64,000 nucleotides of DNA from Lactococcus fujiensis JCM 16395 (GTDB lineage Bacteria > Bacillota > Bacilli > Lactobacillales > Streptococcaceae). Within the stretch, counting starts at the first letter, position 1. Every line of letters begins with the position of its first letter. The notes beneath the pieces are model-generated. The model was not told the DNA's origin and made no database searches. It saw nothing but the letters and a program-made list of their open reading frames with translations. Of this stretch, positions 9,503-18,231 are shown piece after piece. The position numbers were made by a program, and so were the translations under genes. Where the stretch lies: assembly GCF_002441655.1 (NCBI RefSeq), contig NZ_JXJU01000002.1:124001-188000 (forward strand), written 5' to 3'.

Positions 9503-10831
9503 TTGGAAAATGAAGAAAAGAAGTTAAAGTCATCAATGAAAACGAGGCACGTCGTTATGCTGTCTTTGGGAGGGGCCATTGGTGCAGGATTATTTGCAGG
9601 CTCATCAAGTGCCATTCAAGCAGCTGGGCCATCGGTAATGCTCGCTTACTTACTAGCTGGTCTTATATTATTTGTCGTTATTTATGGTGTCGGGCAAATT
9701 GTTCTTCAACAAAAAACAAAATCTGTAGGAATGTCAGGAATCGTTTCTCCATTCTTAGGGAATCGTTGGGGACATTTTACCGATTGGGTGTACTGGGCTG
9801 ATTCCATGGCTGTAATGGTTGCAGAAGCTGCAGCTATTGCCCAATTTATGCACGTATGGTGGCCCCAGGTACCAAATTGGATTTTTGTGCTGGCAGTTGC
9901 CATTTTAACCCTGGGCATAAATTTGTACTCTGTCAGAGCATTTGCTGAAACAGAATATTGGTTGGCAATCGCCAAAGTTGGCGTCATTGTCCTATTAATT
10001 GGTCTTGGTTTTTGGTTTTTAATGGTTCAAGTTTTACATCTGGGGATTTCAACTGGTCTAAACCAAATGAATTTACATGGCGGATTTATGCCTCATGGCT
10101 ACCGCGGGATCTTCAATGCCATGTTGATGGTCATTTATTCATATGGGGGGTCAGAATTGATTGCCATTACGGTTTCAGAAGTTGAGAATCCGAAGGAAGC
10201 AATCCCGAAAGCAATTCGTGGAGTTATGAGCCGAATTGTAGCCTTTTACGTGATTCCAATGTTTCTATTTTTAGAATTATTCTCATGGAAGTTTTTGTCT
10301 GAAACTAAGGCGAGTCCTTTTGTTCTTATTTTTGATAAATTTGGGATTCCATATGCTGGGGACATAATAAATTTTGTAATTATTTTAGCCCTCTTTTCAG
10401 TGATTAATTCAATGATATATGCGACCTCACGTTCGCTTTATGCCAGAACAAAAAATTCGAAGAATGGGCTAGGCCATTATTTGGGGCAATTGTCAAAACG
10501 GCAGGCACCTGTTCGTGCAATTGCATTCTGTGCTGCTGTTCTTTTTATCGGTGTTATTCTCTCTTATATCTTTGGGGATGGACTCTTTAGCTACATGGCT
10601 GGATCGATCTCATACACGGTATTGATTACCTGGATGATGTTGTTGCTAGCTTCAATTCGCTTTTATTTTCTTAATCGCGCTTCTTTGTGGAAAAAAGGAG
10701 TGAGTGTGGTCACATTTGTAGCATTACTCATTGTAGCTTTTAATTTAGTGCTAAATAATCCACTGGGAATCAGTATTTTCGCCTTCATTGTTTGTCTTCT
10801 AAGCTTTATTTCATTTCGTAAAGTTAAATAG
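9503..10831 (+). CDS. Amino acid permease of the APC family, possibly aromatic
   Basis: A 442-residue integral membrane protein of the amino acid-polyamine-organocation superfamily, with about 12 hydrophobic helices. The first helix holds the family motif GGAIGAGLFAGSS near residue 24; SGIVSPFLGNRWGHFTDWVYW and SYGGSELIAITVSEVENPKEA are also typical of amino acid permeases of the AAT/AroP-GabP type. I take TTG 9503 as start because AGGAAGGAAAG stands at proper distance; an ATG at codon 12 is the alternative. The substrate cannot be read from sequence alone. The Tyr/Trp leader upstream suggests aromatic amino acids. The protein ends just before a promoter for the next gene. Confidence 0.82.
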   Translation: MENEEKKLKSSMKTRHVVMLSLGGAIGAGLFAGSSSAIQAAGPSVMLAYLLAGLILFVVIYGVGQIVLQQKTKSVGMSGIVSPFLGNRWGHFTDWVYWADSMAVMVAEAAAIAQFMHVWWPQVPNWIFVLAVAILTLGINLYSVRAFAETEYWLAIAKVGVIVLLIGLGFWFLMVQVLHLGISTGLNQMNLHGGFMPHGYRGIFNAMLMVIYSYGGSELIAITVSEVENPKEAIPKAIRGVMSRIVAFYVIPMFLFLELFSWKFLSETKASPFVLIFDKFGIPYAGDIINFVIILALFSVINSMIYATSRSLYARTKNSKNGLGHYLGQLSKRQAPVRAIAFCAAVLFIGVILSYIFGDGLFSYMAGSISYTVLITWMMLLLASIRFYFLNRASLWKKGVSVVTFVALLIVAFNLVLNNPLGISIFAFIVCLLSFISFRKVK

Positions 10832-10860
10832 TTGCTTTTTTTCTGAAAATAATGTATAAC
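10832..10860 (+). promoter_or_regulatory. Promoter of the immunity-like gene
   Basis: TTGCTT and TATAAC are separated by 17 bases, starting directly after the permease stop. Confidence 0.5.
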
Positions 10861-10891
10861 TGTTGTAATCTAAAGAAAGACGAGGAATACA

Positions 10892-11128
10892 ATGACACTA
10901 ACAAAAAATCAGAAAGAGTTGCTCCATCTCATGTACAGCATCATTTTGGACACTACAATTTCAGCAACAGAAAAAGTTTTATTTGTTAAAACAAAAAGTG
11001 ATATCGAATTTGGTCGTTCTTTTGATCAAGAACTCAAAGCTTTACTCAATGAATTAACTTTTATTCCAAATTCGTCAAAGATTGTTGAATTTAAAGAAGA
11101 AGTGAGAAAACGTGCTCTAATCATTTAA
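10892..11128 (+). CDS. Small protein resembling bacteriocin immunity proteins (EntA_Immun type)
   Basis: A 78-residue, mostly helical, charged protein without signal peptide or membrane segment. The pattern NQKELLHLMYSIILDT, then FVKTKSDIEFGRSFDQELKALLNEL resembles the four-helix immunity proteins for class IIa (pediocin-like) bacteriocins, which protect a producer by binding the bacteriocin-bound mannose permease. Length fits the family (about 80-100). No bacteriocin precursor, transporter or regulator is next to it, so it would be an orphan immunity gene giving cross-protection. The site GACGAGGAA precedes the ATG. Could be an unrelated small helical protein; moderate certainty. Confidence 0.55.
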   Translation: MTLTKNQKELLHLMYSIILDTTISATEKVLFVKTKSDIEFGRSFDQELKALLNELTFIPNSSKIVEFKEEVRKRALII

Positions 11129-11164
11129 GATTTAATAGGTAGTGAGCAGAATTAAAAGACAGAA

Positions 11165-11192
11165 AAAAACATCATTTTTATGATGTTTTTAT
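11165..11192. terminator. Bidirectional terminator between immunity-like gene and rsmG
   Basis: AAAAACATCAT pairs with ATGATGTTTTT around a TTTT loop, with T runs on both strands. It serves the plus gene ending at 11128 and the minus gene ending at 11194. Confidence 0.9.
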
Positions 11193-11193
11193 T

Positions 11194-11907
11194 TTATAAA
11201 GGATTTTTGTTTGGTGTGCCAGCCTTACGAGGATATATTTTGGGCGTTTCTTTTTTCTTCTCAATAACAGCAATGTGCCGTTCATCACCATTAGGTAATT
11301 TGTATGATACTTCACTCACAAATTTGCTTCCCAATTTGGTAATGGCGTTTTTGGCATCACGAAGTTCGTCTTCGAACTGCGCAGCTTTTAAAGAAAGCAG
11401 AAGTCCATGAATTTTTAAAAAGGGAATAGTTAATTCCGTCAGTACTGACAATCGAGCAACAGCACGCGCTGTAACAATGTCAAATTGGTCTCGGTAGGTT
11501 TTATTCTGGCCAAAGTCTTCAGCACGGCCGTGCAAAAGTTCAACATCTTTCATTTCAAGTTCATCAGTTAGTAAATTTAAGAATTTAATTCTTTTATTTA
11601 ATGAATCAATGATGGTCACTTTTAATTGAGGAAAAATAATTTTCATAGGTAAACTGGGAAAACCAGCCCCTGCCCCAATATCTAAAACTTTAATGGGTTT
11701 ATTTTCAACGAGTTGATACAAAAGTGGTGCAATCGAGTCGTAAAAATGTTTCAAATAAACTTCGTTTTTTTCTGTAATCGCCGTTAAGTTTATTTTTTCA
11801 TTCCACTCTACAAGCAGTTCAAAATAGCGTTCAAACTGAACCTTTTGATTGTCATTTAAGACAATATCAAACGTTTTTAATTGGGCATAAAATTCTTCTG
11901 GGGTCAT
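11194..11907 (-). CDS. rsmG: 16S rRNA (guanine-N7) methyltransferase G
   Basis: Methylates N7 of G527 in 16S rRNA with S-adenosylmethionine; loss is known to give low-level streptomycin resistance. The 237-residue protein shows the SAM-binding [17 protein letters not shown] near residue 70, [14 protein letters not shown], and the C-terminal [13 protein letters not shown] end typical of RsmG/GidB. Start ATG 11907 overlaps the stop of the prenyl synthase gene by four bases (ATGA), so it is translationally coupled as last gene of a four-gene minus-strand operon. Confidence 0.95.
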   Translation of the reverse strand: MTPEEFYAQLKTFDIVLNDNQKVQFERYFELLVEWNEKINLTAITEKNEVYLKHFYDSIAPLLYQLVENKPIKVLDIGAGAGFPSLPMKIIFPQLKVTIIDSLNKRIKFLNLLTDELEMKDVELLHGRAEDFGQNKTYRDQFDIVTARAVARLSVLTELTIPFLKIHGLLLSLKAAQFEDELRDAKNAITKLGSKFVSEVSYKLPNGDERHIAVIEKKKETPKIYPRKAGTPNKNPL

Positions 11908-12863
11908 AAGGCTCTCTCTAAAAGTTTTGCAGTAATCTCAGCAATTACGGTTTTATTTTCATGATGAGGTAATTTATCAATCAGGGTTAAGGCATTGTTT
12001 GTATAAAACTGAGCCAGTTTTTTTGTTTCTATTAACGCATTTGAATTTTGAATCCAGTCAAAAAGTTCATCATAGGACTCATTTTTCAACAAATGTTCTA
12101 CTTCAGACCGATTTTCTTTTAAAGCATAAAGGATCGGCGCAGAATATATTCCTTGTCGCACGTCTTCAAGAACCGGTTTACCTAAAGTGTTTGCGTCTGA
12201 GGCATAATCGAGATAGTCATCCATAATTTGAAAAGCAATTCCAATATTCATTCCAATTTTATTTGCTAAATTGGCTAATTTATTGTTTTTGGTCACAACA
12301 GGAGCGGCACAAGCAGATAATGCAAAGAGTTCCCCAGTTTTACCTGAGATGTTTGCGATATAATCATCTAAATTTTGTTCCAAATCAAAATGATTGTCCA
12401 ATTGCCCCAATTCTCCACCCAAAAGCCGTTCGATTGAACCTAAATGCTTGGTCAAGTTGGATACTTCAAAGGTATGCTCAGACAAAAGTTTAAAGACGGC
12501 CACAAAGAGATAATCCCCTGCGTACACGGCAATTTCAGGATTATATTTATTAGAGAGAGTAGCAACACCACGTCGCGTATCAGCTTTATCAACGACGTCG
12601 TCATGAATTAAAGTCGCAGTATGCAGGAGTTCAATACTTGCAGCAAGAGCAAAAGCATCATTATCATCAAGTTCAGTAAAACCAGCAAAAAGAAGGAGAT
12701 AAGCTGGTCTCAACCGTTTTCCACCACCATCAATTAAATCAAAAATAGCGGCTTGGATGTCTTTATTTTTAACGCGAACTTGTTTTTTCATTAAAATTGT
12801 AACTTTATTTAGCTTTTTCTCAAGTTCGGGGTAATTTTTCCAAATCCTATTTTTTACGTCCAT
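11904..12863 (-). CDS. Polyprenyl diphosphate synthase (heptaprenyl synthase component II / DmkB type)
   Basis: A trans-isoprenyl diphosphate synthase of 319 residues that builds the polyprenyl side chain of menaquinone or demethylmenaquinone. The first aspartate-rich motif is [15 protein letters not shown] near residue 80 and the second is [10 protein letters not shown] near residue 210; GGGKRLRP near residue 46 binds diphosphate. The context is shared with electron-transfer gene sets of Listeria and Lactiplantibacillus, where a homologue is called dmkB. It overlaps the upstream EetB-like gene by 10 bases and rsmG by 4. Chain length of the product cannot be told from sequence. Confidence 0.9.
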   Translation of the reverse strand: MDVKNRIWKNYPELEKKLNKVTILMKKQVRVKNKDIQAAIFDLIDGGGKRLRPAYLLLFAGFTELDDNDAFALAASIELLHTATLIHDDVVDKADTRRGVATLSNKYNPEIAVYAGDYLFVAVFKLLSEHTFEVSNLTKHLGSIERLLGGELGQLDNHFDLEQNLDDYIANISGKTGELFALSACAAPVVTKNNKLANLANKIGMNIGIAFQIMDDYLDYASDANTLGKPVLEDVRQGIYSAPILYALKENRSEVEHLLKNESYDELFDWIQNSNALIETKKLAQFYTNNALTLIDKLPHHENKTVIAEITAKLLERAL

Positions 12864-13384
12864 AGTTTACTTTCTTTTACGAATAACTCGTGAATTGGTT
12901 TAATTCGATCGATGAGTTGATTTCCCCCCATCCCAATCGCGAAGCCGGCTAACATTCCAAAAACCGTGAGCCATGGAAGGTAAATCATCACAGAATAGGC
13001 TTGAGCGAGAAGCGCAGCAACTGTCAACTGTCCCAGATTATGGAAAAATCCACCGACAACAGATATTCCAATTTTAGAGACCAAGCGAGGCCCAAATTGT
13101 TTCATGGCATACATCATCAGTAATGACAAAACCCCACCCGCTGCTGAATAAATAAAAACCGAAAACCCTGTAAATAAAGCAGTGATGAGTAATCTCAGAA
13201 TCTCCATTACCCAGACTTTTCGCCAATTTAATGTGAATATAGCAATAATCATGACCAAATTGGCAAGACCAATTTTTGCACCAGGTGCGAATGCAAAAAA
13301 AGGTGGAAACCATGATTCCACTATCCCCATGACGACAGCAACTGCAGTCAAAAGAGAAACATAGATATATTCTTTAATATTCAT
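12854..13384 (-). CDS. Gx/Hpre_diP_synt_I family membrane protein (EetB-like)
   Basis: A 176-residue protein with about five membrane helices, of the family long annotated as heptaprenyl diphosphate synthase component I and also called Gx transporter. Visible are FAPGAKIGLANLVMIIAIF near residue 33 and GGFFHNLGQLTVAALL near 110, both typical and resembling S components of ECF transporters. A homologue, EetB, belongs to the flavin-based extracellular electron transfer set of Listeria. It overlaps the NusG-II gene by 4 bases and the prenyl synthase by 10, so the three are made together. True biochemical role is unsettled. Confidence 0.85.
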   Translation of the reverse strand: MNIKEYIYVSLLTAVAVVMGIVESWFPPFFAFAPGAKIGLANLVMIIAIFTLNWRKVWVMEILRLLITALFTGFSVFIYSAAGGVLSLLMMYAMKQFGPRLVSKIGISVVGGFFHNLGQLTVAALLAQAYSVMIYLPWLTVFGMLAGFAIGMGGNQLIDRIKPIHELFVKESKLWT

Positions 13385-13767
13385 GCGTTATAATCGACCT
13401 CATTATTCTCCTTACCGCTCATGACTTGAATGACTAAATTATGGGGTAAACAAACGGCCGTTTGTCCCACTTGGTCTATCCAACCTGTATGGACCGCAAT
13501 TTGGTCTGGAGAGTTGTCTGCCTTATCCCGAATCTTGCCGTCTTTTACTTCAATAATATTCCAATTGCCATTTTTTGCTCGATAAGTCCATGTTTCATTT
13601 TTGTTCAGGTCAAATTGCTTGACAACTTGACCATTTACTCGAACTTCAGCACTGGCTCCCGATTCAGCCTTTGGCATAAATGCAAAAACCGAGAAACTTG
13701 AAAAAAAGAGGAGCAGAATAATGACGATATCGAGAGGCTTTATTTTTATATCTCTTAGAAATTTCAT
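13381..13767 (-). CDS. NusG domain II protein, membrane-anchored (EetA-like)
   Basis: A 128-residue protein with one N-terminal membrane helix (VIILLLFFSSFSVFAFM) followed by an extracellular NusG domain II (DUF1312). Conserved points are RVNGQVVKQFDL, NIIEVKDGKIRDKADNSPDQ and the C-terminal QTAVCLPHNLVIQV, the usual signature of this family. The homologue in electron-transfer loci of Firmicutes is EetA, thought to work at the outer face of the membrane. First gene of the operon with the EetB-like, prenyl synthase and rsmG genes. On the minus strand, TGCTATGAT about 12 bases upstream of the ATG may be an extended -10. Confidence 0.85.
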   Translation of the reverse strand: MKFLRDIKIKPLDIVIILLLFFSSFSVFAFMPKAESGASAEVRVNGQVVKQFDLNKNETWTYRAKNGNWNIIEVKDGKIRDKADNSPDQIAVHTGWIDQVGQTAVCLPHNLVIQVMSGKENNEVDYNA

Positions 13768-13844
13768 TACTCTTAATCATAGCATATTTTGACAAAATTT
13801 TCATGATAATTACAAATGAATAGTTGTTAATTTTGGAAAAATAG

Positions 13845-13876
13845 AAAAACCACTAAATCCTCTGATCCAGTGGCTC
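13845..13876 (-). terminator. Terminator of galU
   Basis: On the minus strand CCACTGGATC pairs with GATTTAGTGG around AGAG (two G-U), followed by T5. It lies just past the galU stop. Confidence 0.85.
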
Positions 13877-13881
13877 AATTT

Positions 13882-14808
13882 TTATTTTTTCGACCCTTTT
13901 TCTTGTGAAAGTTCTTTACCTTTCGCGATGATATAAGCCTTTAAATCGTCTTTAATTTGAGGGTGTTGGAGACCATATTCAATAGAAGTTTCCATGAAAC
14001 CAAATTTGTCACCCACATCATAGCGTGTCCCCTTGAATTCATGCGCAAAAACCCGTTGCGTTTTATTCAATGTTTCAATCGCATCAGTAAGTTGAATTTC
14101 ATCACCTGCACCAGGTTTTTGTGTTTCCAAAACGCCAAAAATTTCTGGTGTCAATAAATAACGACCGATAATGGCCAAGTCTGAGGGAGCATCTTCGACA
14201 GCTGGTTTTTCAACAAACTTGTCGACATTATAAAGTCCGTCAGCAACTTTACCACTCGGCGCAATGACCCCATATTTGTCGACTTCGTTATGTGGGACTT
14301 TCATGACAGCAATAGTTGAGGCATGCGTCTTTTCATAATCATCAATCAAAGATTTAGTCAGTGGTTCACCCTCACCCATGATGTTCATGAGGTCATCACC
14401 AAGCATAACAACAAATGGTTCGTCACCAACAAATGCTTTAGCTTGTAAAACAGCGTGTCCCAAACCTTTAGGATGACTTTGACGAATAAAATGAAGATTG
14501 ATGTCAGTTGTTTCTTCAACCAATTTCAACAGCTCTGTTTTTCCTTTTTCACGAAGATTTTCTTCAAGTTCTACATTGGAATCAAAATGATCTTCAATGG
14601 GACGTTTTCCCTTGCCCGTAACGATTAAGATATCTTCTATACCAGATTTTAAAGCTTCTTCAACAATAAATTGGATGGTTGGCTTATCAACGATTGGCAA
14701 CATTTCTTTTGCAAGTGCTTTTGTCGCTGGTAAAAAACGAGTCCCAAGTCCGGCAGCAGGAATCACTGCTTTACGAACTTTTTTTGTTTTTGATTTAATA
14801 ACTGACAT
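13882..14808 (-). CDS. galU: UTP-glucose-1-phosphate uridylyltransferase
   Basis: Makes UDP-glucose from UTP and glucose 1-phosphate, the precursor for galactose use, cell-wall polysaccharide and glycolipids. The 308-residue protein shows the nucleotide-binding [18 protein letters not shown] near residue 16, [10 protein letters not shown], the [10 protein letters not shown] metal/UTP block and [11 protein letters not shown]. Length is normal for the Gram-positive enzyme. It lies about 105 bases downstream of gpsA on the same strand, so both may share a transcript, though an AT-rich gap with TATA-like boxes could carry its own promoter. Confidence 0.95.
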   Translation of the reverse strand: MSVIKSKTKKVRKAVIPAAGLGTRFLPATKALAKEMLPIVDKPTIQFIVEEALKSGIEDILIVTGKGKRPIEDHFDSNVELEENLREKGKTELLKLVEETTDINLHFIRQSHPKGLGHAVLQAKAFVGDEPFVVMLGDDLMNIMGEGEPLTKSLIDDYEKTHASTIAVMKVPHNEVDKYGVIAPSGKVADGLYNVDKFVEKPAVEDAPSDLAIIGRYLLTPEIFGVLETQKPGAGDEIQLTDAIETLNKTQRVFAHEFKGTRYDVGDKFGFMETSIEYGLQHPQIKDDLKAYIIAKGKELSQEKGSKK

Positions 14809-14914
14809 ATCTACTCCTCATTATTTATATATTTGTAAAGATAATAGTATATATTTTTATTATATCCCATTATATAGGATATTGCAACGTTTGTATTTAA
14901 TCCTTGTTTCACAA

Positions 14915-15928
14915 TCAGAATTCGTTTTCGGCTCGTGTTTCACGACGCATTATTTCAAGGATTCCCGTTCTTGGGTCAAGATTCTCATATAAAACTTGAT
15001 ATATTGTTTCAGTAATTGGCATGTCAATTCCCAATTGCTGGGCCAATTCATAAGCAACTTTGGTTGTAGAGACTCCTTCGATTACCATACCCATATTTTT
15101 TTCAACATCAGCTAACTTTTCACCTCTGCCGAGTGCATCACCTGCGCGCCAATTTCGTGAGTGAACAGAAGTTCCTGTTACAATCAAATCACCCACACCG
15201 GATAGACCAATGTAAGTCAAGGGTTCCGCTCCTAATGCAACACCCAATCGTGTAATTTCGGTCAGACCGCGCGTAATAATTGCTGCTTTTGCATTATCGC
15301 CAAAACCAAGACCATGGAGTGCCCCAGCTCCTACCGCAATAATATTTTTCAAAGCACCTGCCGTTTCAACACCTATAACGTCATTGTTGGTATAGAGGCG
15401 GAAATAATCATTTGAAAAGAGCGATTGGGCATATTTGGCTTCGTTATTGTCAATAGAAGCGGCGGAAATCAGTGTGATATCTCGAACGATTGTTTCTTCA
15501 GCGTGTGACGGACCAGAAACAACTACAATTTCACCACGTAGATGCTCAGGAATTTCTTCTGTTAGGACGCTTGAAATACGTTCGTGAGTCCCTTGCTCGA
15601 GACCTTTTGATGCATGCATGACATGGACGCGATGGTCTAGAAGGGCTGCAACTTGTTGGGCAACAAGTCGAGTTACTTTTGTTGGAACGACAAACAAAAG
15701 AGCGTCAACGCCGTCGAGTGCGGCTTTTAAATCCGTATATGCAACAATTTTTTCATCTAGAATGATGTCTTTGAAATAACGAGTATTTGTGTGCTTTTCG
15801 TTAATTTCTTTGGCTTGTTCTAAATTATTCCCCCAAAGGCGGACTTCGTGGCCATTGTCATTTAGGACTTGGGAAAGCGCAGTTCCCCACGAACCAGGCC
15901 CTAAAACAGCAATTTTTTGATGATTCAT
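14915..15928 (-). CDS. gpsA: NAD(P)-dependent glycerol-3-phosphate dehydrogenase
   Basis: Reduces dihydroxyacetone phosphate to sn-glycerol 3-phosphate for phospholipid synthesis, in the cytoplasm. The 337-residue protein starts [18 protein letters not shown] (Rossmann nucleotide fold) and contains the catalytic lysine region [18 protein letters not shown] and [17 protein letters not shown] chose the ATG at 15928 because GGAGG stands just upstream and the Rossmann fold begins at once; the longer frame reaching 16021 adds residues with no counterpart. First gene before galU. Confidence 0.95.
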   Translation of the reverse strand: MNHQKIAVLGPGSWGTALSQVLNDNGHEVRLWGNNLEQAKEINEKHTNTRYFKDIILDEKIVAYTDLKAALDGVDALLFVVPTKVTRLVAQQVAALLDHRVHVMHASKGLEQGTHERISSVLTEEIPEHLRGEIVVVSGPSHAEETIVRDITLISAASIDNNEAKYAQSLFSNDYFRLYTNNDVIGVETAGALKNIIAVGAGALHGLGFGDNAKAAIITRGLTEITRLGVALGAEPLTYIGLSGVGDLIVTGTSVHSRNWRAGDALGRGEKLADVEKNMGMVIEGVSTTKVAYELAQQLGIDMPITETIYQVLYENLDPRTGILEIMRRETRAENEF

Positions 15929-16200
15929 ATGGTGAGTTCCTCCATGAATTCTATGAAAACAAATATAGACTATACTTTGAAGAACGCTCGATAGATATAA
16001 TATTTCAAAAAGCGATTTCATAAATATTTATTCAATCCCATTTTAACATAATACAAAATAAAAATCATACCAAAGTATGATTTTGAAAGTTGGAAATGTG
16101 GTAAAATAGACATATAGCCAGTAAGGCTAGCATTAGAAAAAACAACTTGTATAACAGGAAACAAGTGGATAAAATAGAAATAAACGAAGGAGATATTGAT

Positions 16201-16815
16201 ATGCCAGTAAATTATATGATGGTTGATGGAATGAGTAGAGGTCACTTAGGATTCTTTAATTTTATTCTCATATTCATCTTGGCTTTTTTCGTCATTAAAG
16301 TGATTGTTGGCGTCAGTCTTTCAAGAAGCTCTCGCCAGAATGATGGTGAAAATTATCGTGATAAAGCGGCAAACCTAAAAGTAAACATGGAACGTTATCG
16401 TGAATCAGGTCTTTCTGATAGTGATATAAAAATCTTCCGTGAAAATTTAGCTGAAGCAAAAACAAACATTGAAACTTGGGAAAAGAACATGAAAAAGAAC
16501 GATGATTTACAAGTCGTTGAGTCGGTTACCGGTGGGCTTGAATCTAGTAAATTAACATTTAAATACATCGTACAAAATCCTCAAGAATTGACAAAACAAA
16601 GTGAATTTCTCTATAAAGATTTGCCTAATATGGTTAAATTATCTGATAAATTCATCGAAATGAAAAAACAATCTGTCAAAACGGATGACATTTCACGCGA
16701 TTTAGATGAAACATTGTTACTCATCAAGACCTTGTCAACTAACATTTCTAAAAATTACCATGATATTTTAATGGATGATGTCAATGTAATTAAACATGAG
16801 GTCAATTTCGACTAG
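16201..16815 (+). CDS. XpaC-like protein (5-bromo-4-chloroindolyl phosphate hydrolysis family)
   Basis: A 204-residue protein with one N-terminal membrane helix (residues about 18-40, FFNFILIFILAFFVIKVIVG) and a long charged, helical cytoplasmic part. It is read as XpaC because of the sequence character and because the next gene is telA, the usual partner (B. subtilis xpaC-yaaN). XpaC function is not established; despite the name it is not shown to be a hydrolase. ATG 16201 follows AAGGAGATATTGAT; the longer frame from 16147 has no site. A -10-like TAAAAT with TG upstream lies near 16100. Confidence 0.7.
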   Translation: MPVNYMMVDGMSRGHLGFFNFILIFILAFFVIKVIVGVSLSRSSRQNDGENYRDKAANLKVNMERYRESGLSDSDIKIFRENLAEAKTNIETWEKNMKKNDDLQVVESVTGGLESSKLTFKYIVQNPQELTKQSEFLYKDLPNMVKLSDKFIEMKKQSVKTDDISRDLDETLLLIKTLSTNISKNYHDILMDDVNVIKHEVNFD

Positions 16816-16830
16816 ATATGTCTAATTAGC

Positions 16831-16859
16831 TTGTCACAACTGACAAAAACGTGTATAAT
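16831..16859 (+). promoter_or_regulatory. Promoter of telA
   Basis: TTGTCA and TATAAT are separated by 17 bases. Confidence 0.75.
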
Positions 16860-16884
16860 TCTGTCAAAAGGCAGAATTATTTTA
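16856..16884 (+). other. Hairpin overlapping the telA -10 and transcript start
   Basis: TAATTCTGTC pairs with GGCAGAATTA around AAAA, followed by TTTT. It overlaps the last bases of the -10 box, so it could act as terminator for xpaC transcripts, as a 5' stabilising stem, or as an operator. Confidence 0.5.
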
Positions 16885-16915
16885 TCATCAAGAAAAAATC
16901 CTAAAAGGAGAAAAT

Positions 16916-18082
16916 ATGACCAACCCAGTACTAGATGACTTAATTAATGAAGATTCCGGTGTGATTGCTGAATCACATTTGAAAGAACCTCAAAAATCAG
17001 AAATTGTTGAAATGAAGAAGAACGCAGGCTTGCGTGCTTTAGATACTTTGACACAAGAAGAACTAGAAAAAGCTCAAGAATTGTCGAAACAATTAGACGA
17101 AAATGCCTCACAATCTGTAATCGCATATGGAGCGAACGCTCAAGATAAAATCTCTGCATTTTCACAGGGTGTCCTTAACAAAGTTCAAGCACAGGACTTA
17201 GGAGAGGTCGGTGGTTCGCTAACGGATTTGATGTATAATTTACAACAAGCTAATCCTAATGAATTGGTCTCGGAAAACAAAGGTGTTTTCCAAAAAATGT
17301 TTGGTAAAGTAAAAAAATCCATTTTTGAGGTGACACAGAAATACCAAAAAATTGGAGCCGGAATAGATAAAATTTCCGCAAAATTGAACAATGAACAAGC
17401 GGGCCTTTTGCAAGACAATGAAACATTAGACAAATTATATGATGAAAATTTAAATTATTTCAAGGCGCTTAATGTATATATCGCAGGTGCAGAGTTAAAA
17501 TTGGATCAATTAGACCAAGAAATTCTTCCTCAAGCACGTCTCGAGGCCCAGCAGTCATCAGATAACGCATTGATTGTACAAAAAGTCAACGATCTTGAAT
17601 CCTATAAAAATCGTTTGGATAAACGGACTCACGATTTGCGTTTGGCACGTCAATTGACGATTCAACAAGCTCCTCAAATTAGGCTTATCCAAAACACGAA
17701 CCAAGAATTGGCTGAAAAAATTCAAACTTCAATTAATACAGCCATTCCGCTTTGGAAGAATCAAGTGGCTATTGCCTTGACTCTTCTAAAACAAAAGGAT
17801 GCCTTAACTAGCCAACGGATTGTCTCAGAAACGACAAATGATTTGTTAAAGAAAAATTCTGAAATGTTGAAGAATTCTACGATAGAAGCGGCTCAAGAAA
17901 ATGAACGTGGCTTGATTGATGTTGAAACACTTAAGTTGACACAACAAAATTTGGTGGATACGATTCAAGAAACTTTGCGTATACAATCTGAAGGTCGTCA
18001 AAAACGTCAGCAAGGCGAACTCGAATTGTCTAAAATGGAAGATGAAATTAAACAAAAACTTTTGCAAATGTCATCTAAATAA
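16916..18082 (+). CDS. telA: Toxic anion resistance protein TelA family
   Basis: A 388-residue soluble, largely coiled-coil protein of the TelA/KlaA family (PF05816), linked in other bacteria to tellurite, bacteriocin and cell-wall antibiotic tolerance. Visible family stretches include VIAYGANAQDKISAFSQGVL near residue 67, LDQLDQEILPQARLEAQ near 200 and RQLTIQQAPQIRLIQNTNQ near 245. AAAGGAG precedes the ATG. It follows xpaC by 100 bases with its own promoter in between. Clear family, unclear molecular role. Confidence 0.88.
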   Translation: MTNPVLDDLINEDSGVIAESHLKEPQKSEIVEMKKNAGLRALDTLTQEELEKAQELSKQLDENASQSVIAYGANAQDKISAFSQGVLNKVQAQDLGEVGGSLTDLMYNLQQANPNELVSENKGVFQKMFGKVKKSIFEVTQKYQKIGAGIDKISAKLNNEQAGLLQDNETLDKLYDENLNYFKALNVYIAGAELKLDQLDQEILPQARLEAQQSSDNALIVQKVNDLESYKNRLDKRTHDLRLARQLTIQQAPQIRLIQNTNQELAEKIQTSINTAIPLWKNQVAIALTLLKQKDALTSQRIVSETTNDLLKKNSEMLKNSTIEAAQENERGLIDVETLKLTQQNLVDTIQETLRIQSEGRQKRQQGELELSKMEDEIKQKLLQMSSK

Positions 18083-18099
18083 AAATGAAAGAAAAATTG

Positions 18100-18141
18100 A
18101 AAACGTTGATCCTTGTAACTTTATAAGGGAACGTTTTTTTA
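18100..18141 (+). terminator. Terminator of telA
   Basis: AAAACGTT and CCTT pair with AAGG and AACGTTTT across a loop of about ten bases, followed by T7. Confidence 0.75.
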
Positions 18142-18150
18142 TTTGTTATC

Positions 18151-18170
18151 AAATTGGTTTATACCAATTT
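18151..18170 (+). promoter_or_regulatory. NagR-type operator (dre site)
   Basis: AAATTGGTTTATACCAATTT is a 20-base palindrome with ATTGGT and ACCAAT arms, the pattern bound by NagR/YvoA/DasR GntR-family regulators of amino-sugar genes. It sits directly upstream of the -35 box of nagA. Confidence 0.78.
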
Positions 18171-18171
18171 A

Positions 18172-18200
18172 TTGACAAAACAGTCTCGATTTGATAAAAT
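18172..18200 (+). promoter_or_regulatory. Promoter of nagA
   Basis: TTGACA and TAAAAT are separated by 17 bases, directly after the palindromic operator. Confidence 0.8.
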
Positions 18201-18231
18201 TTAAAGTAAATATAAGGAGGCAAGATATAAA

